The notes under the pieces were generated by a model. That model did no database searches. It was not told the origin of the DNA and was given only the letters and a program-made list of their open reading frames with translations. DNA of 60,694 bases. Source: UBA9676 sp035532275 (GTDB lineage: Bacteria; Actinomycetota; Actinomycetes; Streptosporangiales; Streptosporangiaceae). Made by a program: the position numbers and the translations under genes. Below are positions 51,496 through 60,068 of this stretch, piece by piece. Location: positions 1 to 60,694 of the forward strand of contig DATKRG010000275.1 in assembly GCA_035532275.1 (NCBI GenBank). Reading direction: 5' to 3'. The stretch's first letter is position 1, and each line of letters begins with the position of its first letter.

Positions 51496-51667
51496 CCGCG
51501 GGGCTGGTCACCGCGCGCGCACAGCGCCCGGGCCGGTGACCCGGCAGGGCAAAGCGGCGCGGGGCATGACGGAGAACCGGTACCGCGGTGGTGCTTGTCA
51601 CCAGGTACGGTGAACGCCGGCAGCGCCCTGCCCGCCCGCGACTGCCTCACCCAACCAGCGAGGACGC

Positions 51668-54600
51668 GTGAGTAACCCAGAGTTTCCCAGTTCTTACCAG
51701 CCAGACCCGCGCCGGAACGGCAGGCAGGGCGGCGCACCGGACGGGCGCCGTGACCGGGCTGGCCGGGGCGACGGTGCCGGGTACGGCCCGGGGGATAACG
51801 GGTACGGCGGGTACCAGCCCGGCGGCAGCGGTTATGAGGCTGACAATGGCTGGGGCCGGCCAGCGGCCAATGGCCGCGGAACGGGCGGCGCCGGCCGGCC
51901 GGACAGCGGCCGGCGGCGGTCGCAGTCGCAACCCGGCCGCAACGGAAGCCAGGACGGCCGGGGGGCAGGCGGCCGGGGCACGTCAGCCGGCCGCGATCGC
52001 TACGCCGCCGCCCGGGCGCGTTACGCCGCCCGCGTGGGCGCGACAGGCGCCGCCGCCCAGCCCGGTGCCGGGAGTGCGGGCACTGGTTACCGGGACACCG
52101 GCTACGACCCGAACGGGTACGACGACACCGGGTACGGCACCGGCCTCGACGGGAGCGGGCAGGGCAGCACCGGATACGGGCCGGTCATGCCTCGTGGCCG
52201 CACCGGCCAGTGGGCACCCGGCGTCCGCGGGCCGGGCCGGCGCAGCGGCGGCGGCACGGGCGGCTGGGACGGCGACGGGGACCGGCGCAAGGGCGACTGG
52301 TGGCGGCACTGGACCTGGAAGAAGGCGGCCACGGTGCTCGCGGTCGCGGCCGGCTGCGTGGCGATGCTGGGCGCGGCCGGGGTAGGGATGGCCTACGCCC
52401 AGACCCCGATCCCCGACCCGCAGCAGTCGGCGACGCAGGCCGCCTCCGCCGTCTACTTCAGCGACGGCACGACCACCGTTGGCAAGTTCGGCAGCCTTGA
52501 CCGGCAGATCCTGACCTACCAGCAGATCCCGCCGGTGCTGCGGAACGCGGTGGTGGCGGCCGAGGACAAGAACTTCTGGCACGAGGGCGGCATCTCGCCG
52601 ACCGGCATCCTGCGGGCCGCGTACTACGACCTCACCAGCTCCGGTGGAAGCCTGCAGGGCGCATCGACGATCACCCAGCAGCTGGTCCGGAACTACTACG
52701 ACAACATCGGGACCGCGCAGACGATGACCCGCAAGATCAAGGAGATCTTCGTCGCGCAGAAGCTCGCCCAGGCCAAGTCCAAGCAGTGGGTCCTGCAGCA
52801 GTACATGAACACCGTCTACTTCGGTGCCGGTGCGTACGGGGTGGGAGCCGCCGCGCAGGTGTACTTCGGGCTGAGCCCGGGCAAGCTCCACACCATCACC
52901 GCCGCCCAGGCCGCGATGATCGCTGCCATGATCCAGAGCCCCAGCTACTACAGCCCGGACCCGAAGGACGGCGCGCGGTACAAGGGCCTGGTCTTCCGCT
53001 GGCAGTACGTGCTCGGCGCCATGAACAAGATGGGCACGCTCCCGGGGCCGCAGGAGCAGCAGTCCCTGAGGAAGTTCCCGACGGTGGTCAAGGCGGTCAA
53101 CAACACCTGGGGCGGGTACCGCGGCTACATCATGAACGCGGTGCTGTACGAGCTGGAGCACACCTACCACTACTCGCAGCAGAAGATCTTCAACGGCGGG
53201 CTGCGCGTCGTCAGCACGTTCAGCAAGCGCTACATGGACTCGCTGTACGCGACGGTGAGCGCAAACCGGACCCTGATACGGCACGAGACCCCGCCAAGCC
53301 CGCCGGGCGGGCCGACGGTGGCCTGCGGGCCCAAGGGCTGCCTGCCGGGCTATGTGCACATCGGCGCCCTCCTGGAGAACCCGGCCAACGGCGCGGTCAT
53401 CGCCATGTACAGCGGCAGGAACTACAACCACACGCAGTACGACGACGCGCTGCAGTCCCGCAACCAGGTGGGTTCCTCGTTCAAGCCCTACGTGCTCGCG
53501 ACCGCGGTCAGCGAGGGCATGAACGTCATGACCAGCAAGCTCAACGGGTACTCACCGCTGTGGATCCCGCCCGACTCCTCGCCGACGACCGTCGCCAGCC
53601 TGAAGCAGCCCACCATCTCGGCCGGCTGGTACCAGGTGAGCAACGACGAGGTCAGCAACCCGAGCCGGCCGGTCAGCGTGGTCGAGGCGACGGCGCTGTC
53701 GCTCAACACCGCCTACACCGACCTGTGGCACCGGGTGGCCCTGAACCAGTCGACCGGCGCCCACTCGGTCGTCAACATGGCGTCGGCCTTCGGGGTCGAC
53801 CCGCAGGCGAGCGGCCTGATCACGATGCGGGACGAGGCGGGTACCGCGCTCGGCCAGGCCTCGCTCACCGTGGAGGAGCAGGCGAACCTGATGGCCACGC
53901 TGGCCGATGGCGGCGTGTACCACACCCCGCACGTCGTCAAGAAGATCATCGACGGCAACTCGGTCGTCCTGGCTCGCATCCTGCAGAAGGTGGTGCTCAC
54001 GCCGGACCAGGCCGCCGAGGTGGACTACGCCATGTCCTTCGACATGAGCCCGCTGGGTACCGCCAACGGCCTGGGCCTGACCAACGGCCAGACGGTCATC
54101 GCCAAGACCGGCACCACGAACCTGGCCCAGTCGGCGTTCTTCCTCGGCGCGACCCCGCGGTACGCGATGGCGGTCGGGATGTTCGTCAGCAAGCCCGGGT
54201 GCCCCCCGTCCATGACGGCTCTCTGCCAGTCCACGGCGGCGCTGCGCTACGCACCGCCCGCGGGACTGCAGACGCTGTTCGGCGTCGGCGGCCTCGCCGG
54301 TTACGGTGGCCAGTGGCCCGCCATCATCTGGCACGACTTCTACATGAGGAACTTCAACAGCCTGTCGCCGCAGGCATGGCCGCCGCTGCCGGCCAACTTC
54401 GGGACCGCGTGGAACCTGGCCGTGAAGCTGGCCAAGCCCAAGCCGCACCCGCACCCGTCGTTCACGCCCCCGTGCTTCGGATTCGGGAAGAAGAAGTGCC
54501 GGCCGACCCCGGGCCCGACCGTCACCCCCACCACCGCCTGCCAGCCCCCGTTCCCGTGCCCGACCCCCACCCCCACCGCCACCTCCACGCTGCCACCAGC

Positions 54601-54739
54601 GGCAACCACCCGGGGTGCCGGGCTCGCCGCCGGCGGCGTGGCAGCCGGCGGCCTGGTGGCGACCAGCGTTATGGTGGCTCTGCTGCCGGCCCGCCTTCGC
54701 CGCCGCCCCGGCCGCCGCCGGGGCGGCCAGGCCGGGTAG
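51668..54739 (+). CDS. class A penicillin-binding protein
   Basis: This 1023-residue bifunctional peptidoglycan synthase has a Gly/Tyr-rich cytoplasmic N-terminus of about 215 residues, a membrane anchor (VLAVAAGCVAMLGAAGVGMAYA) and a glycosyltransferase domain. The latter contains AAEDKNFWHEGG near residue 295, then GASTITQQLVRNYY. The transpeptidase domain has the active Ser in GSSFKP (about 602) and KTGTT near 812. A Pro/Thr-rich C-terminal tail and a final hydrophobic span close the protein. GTG at 51668 follows GAGGA. The long disordered N-terminus is typical of streptomycete PonA-like proteins. Confidence 0.94.
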   Translation: MSNPEFPSSYQPDPRRNGRQGGAPDGRRDRAGRGDGAGYGPGDNGYGGYQPGGSGYEADNGWGRPAANGRGTGGAGRPDSGRRRSQSQPGRNGSQDGRGAGGRGTSAGRDRYAAARARYAARVGATGAAAQPGAGSAGTGYRDTGYDPNGYDDTGYGTGLDGSGQGSTGYGPVMPRGRTGQWAPGVRGPGRRSGGGTGGWDGDGDRRKGDWWRHWTWKKAATVLAVAAGCVAMLGAAGVGMAYAQTPIPDPQQSATQAASAVYFSDGTTTVGKFGSLDRQILTYQQIPPVLRNAVVAAEDKNFWHEGGISPTGILRAAYYDLTSSGGSLQGASTITQQLVRNYYDNIGTAQTMTRKIKEIFVAQKLAQAKSKQWVLQQYMNTVYFGAGAYGVGAAAQVYFGLSPGKLHTITAAQAAMIAAMIQSPSYYSPDPKDGARYKGLVFRWQYVLGAMNKMGTLPGPQEQQSLRKFPTVVKAVNNTWGGYRGYIMNAVLYELEHTYHYSQQKIFNGGLRVVSTFSKRYMDSLYATVSANRTLIRHETPPSPPGGPTVACGPKGCLPGYVHIGALLENPANGAVIAMYSGRNYNHTQYDDALQSRNQVGSSFKPYVLATAVSEGMNVMTSKLNGYSPLWIPPDSSPTTVASLKQPTISAGWYQVSNDEVSNPSRPVSVVEATALSLNTAYTDLWHRVALNQSTGAHSVVNMASAFGVDPQASGLITMRDEAGTALGQASLTVEEQANLMATLADGGVYHTPHVVKKIIDGNSVVLARILQKVVLTPDQAAEVDYAMSFDMSPLGTANGLGLTNGQTVIAKTGTTNLAQSAFFLGATPRYAMAVGMFVSKPGCPPSMTALCQSTAALRYAPPAGLQTLFGVGGLAGYGGQWPAIIWHDFYMRNFNSLSPQAWPPLPANFGTAWNLAVKLAKPKPHPHPSFTPPCFGFGKKKCRPTPGPTVTPTTACQPPFPCPTPTPTATSTLPPAATTRGAGLAAGGVAAGGLVATSVMVALLPARLRRRPGRRRGGQAG

Positions 54740-54846
54740 CCGCCGTTCCCGGGCGTCCGGGATCTGGTCTCCGCTGGTGCCGTGGGTGTCCCGTGCGGCA
54801 CCGGGTCCGGTAACGATGGCAGGATCGCTCAGGACGAAGGCGGCCG

Positions 54847-56277
54847 ATGACGGAGCGTGAGACGACGGGGGCGCAGACCGGATACCCCGGCCCCTGGCCG
54901 GAGCCGGAGACGGCCGGCCCGGCAGGACCGGCTCCTTGGCGTGGCCGGCTTGCCCTGCTCGCCGGTTCCACCACCGCGCTGGTCATGGCCAGCCTCGTCG
55001 GCAGTGCACTCGGCTTCGCCAACAAGGCGGCCTGCCGGGGCGGGGACTGGAACGTCTACCTCAAGCAGTTCCAGGCTCACTGTTACACCGACATCTACCC
55101 GCTCTACTTCGGCGAGGGACTGTCGGCGGGCAAGGTCCCCTACACCGGTCACCCGGTCGAGTACCCGGTGCTGATCGGTGGGGCGATGCAGCTGGTCGCC
55201 TGGCTGGTCCGGCCCATCACTGACCCCTATGTCCGGGGCCGGGAGTTCTTCGACGTCACGGTGCTGCTGCTGGTGCTGTTCTCGCTGGCGGGCACGCTGG
55301 CCACCGCCTACCTGGCCGGGCGGTCCCGGCGGTGGACCGCGCTGCTGGTCGCCCTGGCGCCGGCCCTGATCCTGGCCGCCTTCATCAACTGGGACCTGGT
55401 CGCGATGGGACTGGTCGCGCTGGCCATGGCCGCCTGGGCGGCGCGCCGCCAGGTCCTCGCCGGTGTGCTGCTGGGACTGGCGGTGGCGACCAAGTTCTAC
55501 CCGCTGGTGTTCTTCGGCCCGCTGCTGCTGCTGTGCCTTCGGGCCGGCCGGATGCGGGCCTTCGCCGTCACCACCGCCAGCGCCGCCGCGGCCTGGCTGG
55601 CGGTGAACCTGCCGGTCGCCCTTGCCGCGCCCACCGGCTGGCTGCGCTTCTACAAGCTGAGCGAGACCCGGGTCGCGGACTGGGGGTCCATCTGGTACTT
55701 CTTCGAGACCGAGCGCTGGCCGTTCCTCAGCGCGCTCCGGCAAGGCTCGCTCAACGCCTTCTCGCTGGCGGTGTTCGCGGCCGGATGTGTGATCATCGGC
55801 GTGATCATCCTCGCCGCTCCGCGCCGGCCCCGGCTGCCCCAGGTCTTCTTCCTGGTGCTGGCCGTGTTCCTGCTGGCCAACAAGGTGTGGTCACCGCAGT
55901 ACGTGATCTGGCTGGTGCCGCTGGTCGTGCTGGCCCGGCCGCGGCTGTGGGCCTACGCCTTCTGGCAGCTGGCAGAGGTCGGGTACTTCTTCGCCATCTG
56001 GGCGTACCTGATCACCCTGTTCGTGTCCGGCCCGGTGCCAGCCGCCGACGGTGGCATCAGCGCCGGCGTCTACTTCGCGGCGCTGCTCGCCCGGTTCGGC
56101 ACCGTCGCATTGCTGTGCGTGCTGGTGACCACGGACATCCTGCGCCCGGAGCGGGATGTGGTGCGGGCAGACGGCGAGGATGACCCGGCCGGCGGGGTGC
56201 TGGCCGGGGCGCCCGACCGGTTCGTGCTGCGGCTGCGGCCACGGCCGGCCTTCCGGCGCCTTGCCGGTACCACCTAG
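54847..56277 (+). CDS. GT87-type polytopic glycosyltransferase
   Basis: The 476-residue membrane protein has about ten to twelve spans. The first loop CRGGDWNVYLKQFQAHCYTDIYPLYFGEG contains the acidic residues typical of polyprenyl-phosphate-dependent mannosyl- or arabinosyltransferases, given here in parts as WNVYLKQF and YTDIYPLY. EYPVLIGG follows in the second loop. Its place after the class A PBP is conserved in actinobacteria. The sugar is unknown. Confidence 0.8.
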   Translation: MTERETTGAQTGYPGPWPEPETAGPAGPAPWRGRLALLAGSTTALVMASLVGSALGFANKAACRGGDWNVYLKQFQAHCYTDIYPLYFGEGLSAGKVPYTGHPVEYPVLIGGAMQLVAWLVRPITDPYVRGREFFDVTVLLLVLFSLAGTLATAYLAGRSRRWTALLVALAPALILAAFINWDLVAMGLVALAMAAWAARRQVLAGVLLGLAVATKFYPLVFFGPLLLLCLRAGRMRAFAVTTASAAAAWLAVNLPVALAAPTGWLRFYKLSETRVADWGSIWYFFETERWPFLSALRQGSLNAFSLAVFAAGCVIIGVIILAAPRRPRLPQVFFLVLAVFLLANKVWSPQYVIWLVPLVVLARPRLWAYAFWQLAEVGYFFAIWAYLITLFVSGPVPAADGGISAGVYFAALLARFGTVALLCVLVTTDILRPERDVVRADGEDDPAGGVLAGAPDRFVLRLRPRPAFRRLAGTT

Positions 56278-56282
56278 CGGCG

Positions 56283-56310
56283 CCGCCCACACCCCGGCGC
56301 GGCTGGGCGG
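56283..56310. terminator. hairpin between convergent genes
   Basis: CCGCCCA (56283-56289) pairs with TGGGCGG (56304-56310) in the 49-bp gap between the GT87 gene and the AP endonuclease. No T tract, as is common in actinobacteria. Confidence 0.45.
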
Positions 56311-56326
56311 TATGGCTGGGGTGGGG

Positions 56327-57139
56327 TCAGGCGGAGGCTAGGTGCTGGCGGAGCCAGCGGATGTCGGCCTTGGGGTCGGGGGTCTCGCTGATCACGGGGG
56401 CACCGGCGGCGCGGACCACGCCCAGCAGGAGGGCCGGGTCGATCTCGCCGGACTCGATGGGCGCGTGCCGGTCGCGGCCGGAGCCGAACTCATCGCGCGA
56501 GTTGTTGCAGTGGACCAGGTCGATCCGGCCGGTGATCGCCTTCACGCGGTCGACGATGTCGGCCAGGTCGTCGCCGCCCGCGTGAGCGTGGCAGGTGTCG
56601 AGGCAGAAGCCGACCTGGCCGGCGCCTTGGCCATCCCGGCTGCCGGCCGCATCGGAGAGGTCGCCGATGGCGTCCCAGAGGCGGGCGATGGCCTCCAGGC
56701 CGCGGGCCATCGCGTGGTCGCCGCCAGCGGTGTTCTCGATCAGCAGCGGGACCGGGCGCTCGATCCGCTCGATGGCCTTGCGCCAGTTCCCGTACCCGAC
56801 GTCCTCGCTCACCCCGCCGGTGACGTGGCCACCGTGCACGACGAGGCCCTTGGCCCCGACCTTCGCGGCCGCCGCCAGCTGCTCGGTCAGCAGCTTGCGG
56901 CTGGGGATCCGGATCCGGTTGTTGGCGCTCGCCACGTTGATGCCGTACGGGGCGTGGATGTAGACGTCTACGTTCGCTGCCGCGAAGGCGTCCCGCAGCG
57001 CCGCTGGGTCGCCGCCGGGGAAGGTGGGCGGGTCCCAGCCCTGCGGGTCGCCGAGGAAGAACTGGACGACGTCGGCACCGGTGGCCTGCACCACCGCCAG
57101 CGGGTCGCCCTCACGGTCATGAGCACCGATCGAGACCAT
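56327..57139 (-). CDS. nfo: deoxyribonuclease IV (AP endonuclease)
   Basis: This is a 270-residue TIM-barrel endonuclease of the Nfo family, acting at abasic sites. The metal ligands are seen in IHAPYGIN, VVHGGHV, LIENTAGG, LDTCHAHAGG, LVHCNNSRDEFGSGRDRHAPI and ISETPD, the last Glu included. The ATG opens MVSIGAHD. Single gene between the convergent GT87 gene and a small membrane protein. Confidence 0.9.
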   Translation of the reverse strand: MVSIGAHDREGDPLAVVQATGADVVQFFLGDPQGWDPPTFPGGDPAALRDAFAAANVDVYIHAPYGINVASANNRIRIPSRKLLTEQLAAAAKVGAKGLVVHGGHVTGGVSEDVGYGNWRKAIERIERPVPLLIENTAGGDHAMARGLEAIARLWDAIGDLSDAAGSRDGQGAGQVGFCLDTCHAHAGGDDLADIVDRVKAITGRIDLVHCNNSRDEFGSGRDRHAPIESGEIDPALLLGVVRAAGAPVISETPDPKADIRWLRQHLASA

Positions 57140-57192
57140 GCGGGCAGACTATCGCCCGCCAGCGACAGCCGGCCCCGCACGTGCAGGGCCGG

Positions 57193-57507
57193 TCAGGAGA
57201 AGAACGCGCCGTGGCCCAGGCCCAGGGCGAAGCCGACGAAGGCGGCGACCAGGCCGGCGACGATGACCATCCGCTCCGCACGGGTCGCGGAGATCATCTG
57301 CGCGTAGAGCCCGACCGCCAGCCCGGCCAGCCCGATCCAGGAGGCCAGGACATGCTGGCTGACCACGAAGCCGAGTGCGAACGCCACGATCCCGGCGGCC
57401 AGCGTGAACAGAGCGAGGCTGTTTTCCAGCGGATGCCGCCTGCCGTCGGTGTTCAGCGTGACATGCGGCAGATGCGGGTGCGTACGTGCCCTGGTGGCCT
57501 GCGACAT
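57193..57507 (-). CDS. small membrane protein
   Basis: The product has 104 residues, with a 25-residue soluble start (THPHLPHVTLNTDGRRHP), then three membrane spans (LALFTLAAGIVAFALGFVV, WIGLAGLAVGLYAQMI, MVIVAGLVAAFVGFALGLG). ATG at 57507 has AAGGGG 8 nt upstream. Conserved beside rpsF in actinobacteria; the function is unknown. Confidence 0.8.
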   Translation of the reverse strand: MSQATRARTHPHLPHVTLNTDGRRHPLENSLALFTLAAGIVAFALGFVVSQHVLASWIGLAGLAVGLYAQMISATRAERMVIVAGLVAAFVGFALGLGHGAFFS

Positions 57508-57669
57508 CGGCGCCACCCCTTCGTGCGTCCCGGGACGGGTCCAGTTGCAGTGTGCCCGTCCGCGACGGCCCGGAATCCTGCGCCTGTCTGTCGGTGGGGT
57601 GCTGGTAAGCTGGCCCGGCTGCGCCACCCCGGGGGTTGGCAGGCCGGCCGCCACGGCGCAGCTCCTCCT

Positions 57670-57688
57670 GTCACGGAGAGACCGTGAC
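57670..57688 (+). promoter_or_regulatory. hairpin in the rpsF leader
   Basis: GTCACGG (57670-57676) pairs perfectly with CCGTGAC (57682-57688) around AGAGA, 30 bp before the rpsF start. It could be a ribosomal protein S6-S18 feedback site, which is known in many bacteria at this position, but the sequence hallmarks were not verified. Confidence 0.3.
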
Positions 57689-57718
57689 CGCATGAGTCCA
57701 GAGGAGGCAATTCCACCC

Positions 57719-58009
57719 ATGCGCCGTTACGAAATGATGATCATCCTCGACCCGGGCCTTGAGGAGAACACCGTCCAGCCCTCACTGGACCAGTTCCTCA
57801 CCGTGGTCCGGGACGGCGGCGGTTCCGTGGACAAGGTCGACGTCTGGGGCCGCAGGCGGCTCGCCTACGACATCGACAAGAAGTCCGAGGGCATCTACGC
57901 CGTCGTCGACATGCTCGCCGAGCCGGACACCGTCCGGGAACTCGACCGCCAGCTCAGCCTGAACGAGGCGGTCCTGCGGACGAAGGTCATGCGCCCGGAG
58001 CACCACTGA
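57719..58009 (+). CDS. rpsF: 30S ribosomal protein S6
   Basis: This is a 96-residue protein opening MRRYEMMIILDPGLEE, the family start, with KVDVWGRRRLAYDIDKKSEG and the C-terminal VLRTKVMRPE. It binds S18 and 16S rRNA. GGAGG lies about 12 nt upstream. It is the first gene of rpsF-ssb-rpsR-rplI. Confidence 0.96.
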   Translation: MRRYEMMIILDPGLEENTVQPSLDQFLTVVRDGGGSVDKVDVWGRRRLAYDIDKKSEGIYAVVDMLAEPDTVRELDRQLSLNEAVLRTKVMRPEHH

Positions 58010-58070
58010 GCCACCGCCCCCGGCGGTGTGCGTGAGCCGACACATCCCCTGAAGGACCGGGAGTAATCCG

Positions 58071-58595
58071 ATGGCAGCAGGCGACACCACGATCACGATC
58101 ATTGGCAACCTGACCCGTGATCCTGAGCTCCGCTATACCCCGACCGGCCAGGCGGTGGCGAGTTTCGCGGTCGCCTCTACCCCCCGGTTCCTGGACAAGA
58201 ACACCAACGAGTGGAAAGACGGCGACAGCCTCTTCCTGAACTGCAGCGTTTGGCGCCAGGCCGCGGAGAACGTGGCGGAGAGCCTGCAGCGCGGCATGCG
58301 GGTGATCGTATCCGGTCGGCTGCGCCAGCGATCATACGAGACCAAGGAAGGCGAGAAGCGGACGGTCGTTGAGGTCGAGGTGGACGAGGTCGGTCCGTCG
58401 CTGCGCTATGCCTCGGCCAAGGTCACCAAGTCCAACCGGTCCGGCGGCAGCGGCGGCTTCAGCGGCGGCGGCGGCAGCGGATCCGGCGGGTATGGTGGGG
58501 GCGCGCGCGCGGGCGCGGGCGCTGCGGACGACCCGTGGGCCGCGGACGCCGGAGGTTTCGGGGGGGACGGCCCGTCCGACGAACCTCCGTTCTGA
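58071..58595 (+). CDS. ssb: single-stranded DNA-binding protein
   Basis: The 174-residue protein has an OB-fold (residues 1-115, GDTTITIIGNLTRDPELRYT). A Gly-rich disordered linker and the partner-binding tip DGPSDEPPF follow. It coats single-stranded DNA at forks. Its place between rpsF and rpsR is universal here. Confidence 0.96.
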   Translation: MAAGDTTITIIGNLTRDPELRYTPTGQAVASFAVASTPRFLDKNTNEWKDGDSLFLNCSVWRQAAENVAESLQRGMRVIVSGRLRQRSYETKEGEKRTVVEVEVDEVGPSLRYASAKVTKSNRSGGSGGFSGGGGSGSGGYGGGARAGAGAADDPWAADAGGFGGDGPSDEPPF

Positions 58596-58651
58596 CCCCC
58601 TGACCAGACACCATCCCCGCGGTATGCGGGGCTCTCTCAAGGAGCACCACG

Positions 58652-58888
58652 ATGGCGAAAGCACCTATTCGCAAGCCACGAAAGAAAGTCTGCCTGTTCT
58701 GCCAGGAGAAGATCGCCTACGTCGACTACAAGGACACCGGGCTGCTGCGGAAGTTCATCTCCGACCGCGGCAAGATCCGGGCCAGGCGGGTCACCGGCAA
58801 CTGCACCCAGCACCAGCGCGACGTCGCCACGGCCATCAAGAACGCCCGTGAGATGGCGATGCTGCCCTACACCAGCACCCCTCGCTAG
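58652..58888 (+). CDS. rpsR: 30S ribosomal protein S18 (zinc-binding form)
   Basis: This is a 78-residue protein with KKVCLFCQEK and NCTQHQRD, so the four-ligand C+ zinc type is retained. FISDRGKIRARRVTG is the signature. In actinobacteria with two S18 genes, the zinc-free paralogue is Zur-controlled; this is the zinc-requiring one. Confidence 0.96.
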   Translation: MAKAPIRKPRKKVCLFCQEKIAYVDYKDTGLLRKFISDRGKIRARRVTGNCTQHQRDVATAIKNAREMAMLPYTSTPR

Positions 58889-58906
58889 GCGCAGGAGGAC
58901 GAACCG

Positions 58907-59368
58907 ATGAGTGGCACGCCCATGAAGCTCATCCTCACCCAGGAAGTCACCGGCCTGGGCGCCCCCGGCGATGTGGTGGAGGTGGCCGGCGGGTACGGCC
59001 GCAACTACCTGGTGCCGCGCGGGCTGGCCATGCGCTGGACGCGCGGAGCCGAGAAGCAGGTCACCCTGATCAAGCGGGCACGCTCGGCCCGCGACATCCG
59101 CAGCATGGACGACGCCAAGGCGGCGGCCGGCGCGCTGGCCGCGCTGACCGTCCGGCTCCAGACGCGGGCGGGCGCCAGCGGGCGGCTGTTCGGCTCGGTG
59201 GGACCGGCCGACATCGCCGACGCGGTCCGCGCGGCGGGCGGCCCCATGCTGGACAAGCGGCGGATCGAGGTCCGTACCCCGATCAAGACCGTCGGGTCGC
59301 ACCAGGTCACCGTCCGCCTGCACCCTGAGGTGACGGCCACGCTCGACATCGAGGTCACCGGCGCCTGA
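58907..59368 (+). CDS. rplI: 50S ribosomal protein L9
   Basis: This is a 153-residue protein. The N-terminal domain MKLILTQEVTGLGAPGDVV and VAGGYGRNYLVPRGLA are diagnostic. The connecting helix and C-terminal domain (LFGSVGPADIADAV) are complete. ATG at 58907 has AGGAGG 8 nt upstream; the more usual start at 58922 lies five codons later. Confidence 0.95.
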   Translation: MSGTPMKLILTQEVTGLGAPGDVVEVAGGYGRNYLVPRGLAMRWTRGAEKQVTLIKRARSARDIRSMDDAKAAAGALAALTVRLQTRAGASGRLFGSVGPADIADAVRAAGGPMLDKRRIEVRTPIKTVGSHQVTVRLHPEVTATLDIEVTGA

Positions 59369-59380
59369 GCCCGCCCCCGG

Positions 59381-59440
59381 GTCAGTCGGGCACTGTTCGG
59401 TCAGGCACTGTTCGGTCAGGCACCGGTCAGTCGGGCACCG
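59381..59440. repeat. tandem repeats after rplI
   Basis: Four copies of a GTCAGGCACTGTTCG-like unit (two variants with TCGGGCAC) occupy the gap between rplI and the convergent small gene, running into the latter's last codons. Confidence 0.8.
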
Positions 59441-59630
59441 GCCAGGCGCCGCCTTCCCGGTAGCCCGGCAGCCGCCGGGCCAGTCCGGGGTCGAGTTCGG
59501 CGACCATGGCCCAGATCTGGGCCAGGCGGCCAGCCAGGTCATCCAGGCTGGCCCCGGAGGCTGCGCCCGCCTGCAACGCGGCAGCCACCTCGTCGATAGC
59601 CTCGCCGACCGCGGCGATGCGCGCCTCCAT
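59427..59630 (-). CDS. small hypothetical protein
   Basis: This is a 67-residue helical protein (MEARIAAVGEAIDEVAAAL, then SLDDLAGRLAQIWAMVAELD) resembling the N-terminus of some HNH/DUF222 proteins, but it has no catalytic part. An alternative start at 59642 adds four codons. It may be a truncated relic. Confidence 0.45.
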   Translation of the reverse strand: MEARIAAVGEAIDEVAAALQAGAASGASLDDLAGRLAQIWAMVAELDPGLARRLPGYREGGAWPVPD

Positions 59631-60068
59631 GTTCGAACACATGAGCGAGACAATAGGGCAGCGACGCCATCGCCGTGGCCGCTTTCCGCATGCCGCGAAC
59701 GCCCGGCCGGCGGCTCGCCGCGGAAGCGGGCAGACAGTGCCTGACAGCCCATTGCGCTGTGGACAACTTCTGGCTGGATGTGGACGGCCGGCCGGCCAGA
59801 AGTTTTTTTCCCACACAGGCCGTGGACGGCATCATCGCAGCTAGCAAGGGTCGCTGGCAGTTATCGTTCTGTCGCGTCCCCAGGTGTATCCCCAGCTTGC
59901 ACACAGGGTGAGCGGCGTGTCTGCACAGACTTTCCACAGACCTGTGCACATCACGATTGGACGCCGCGGCGGGGCGGCACAAGACTGTCCGAGCCATCTA
60001 CTACAACAGAGGTGGCCGCGGGATTGCGATCCGGGCGCGGGCCCGTCAGCGGGGGGAGGTGGTGTCCG
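59631..60068. other. dnaB upstream region with a DnaA box
   Basis: This is a 438-bp gap before dnaB. It contains a perfect TTGTCCACA on the minus strand at 59758-59766. Weaker candidates are TTTCCACAG near 59931 and GTGGAC motifs at several places, plus a T7 run at 59805-59811. No gene is recognised. GGGGGGAGG lies about 9 nt before the dnaB GTG. Confidence 0.6.

Noticed and set aside
59620..59645. SOS (LexA) box around TGTTCGAACA upstream of the 67-residue gene
   Set aside because: The two half-sites are fused without the 4-base spacer of the actinobacterial LexA box.
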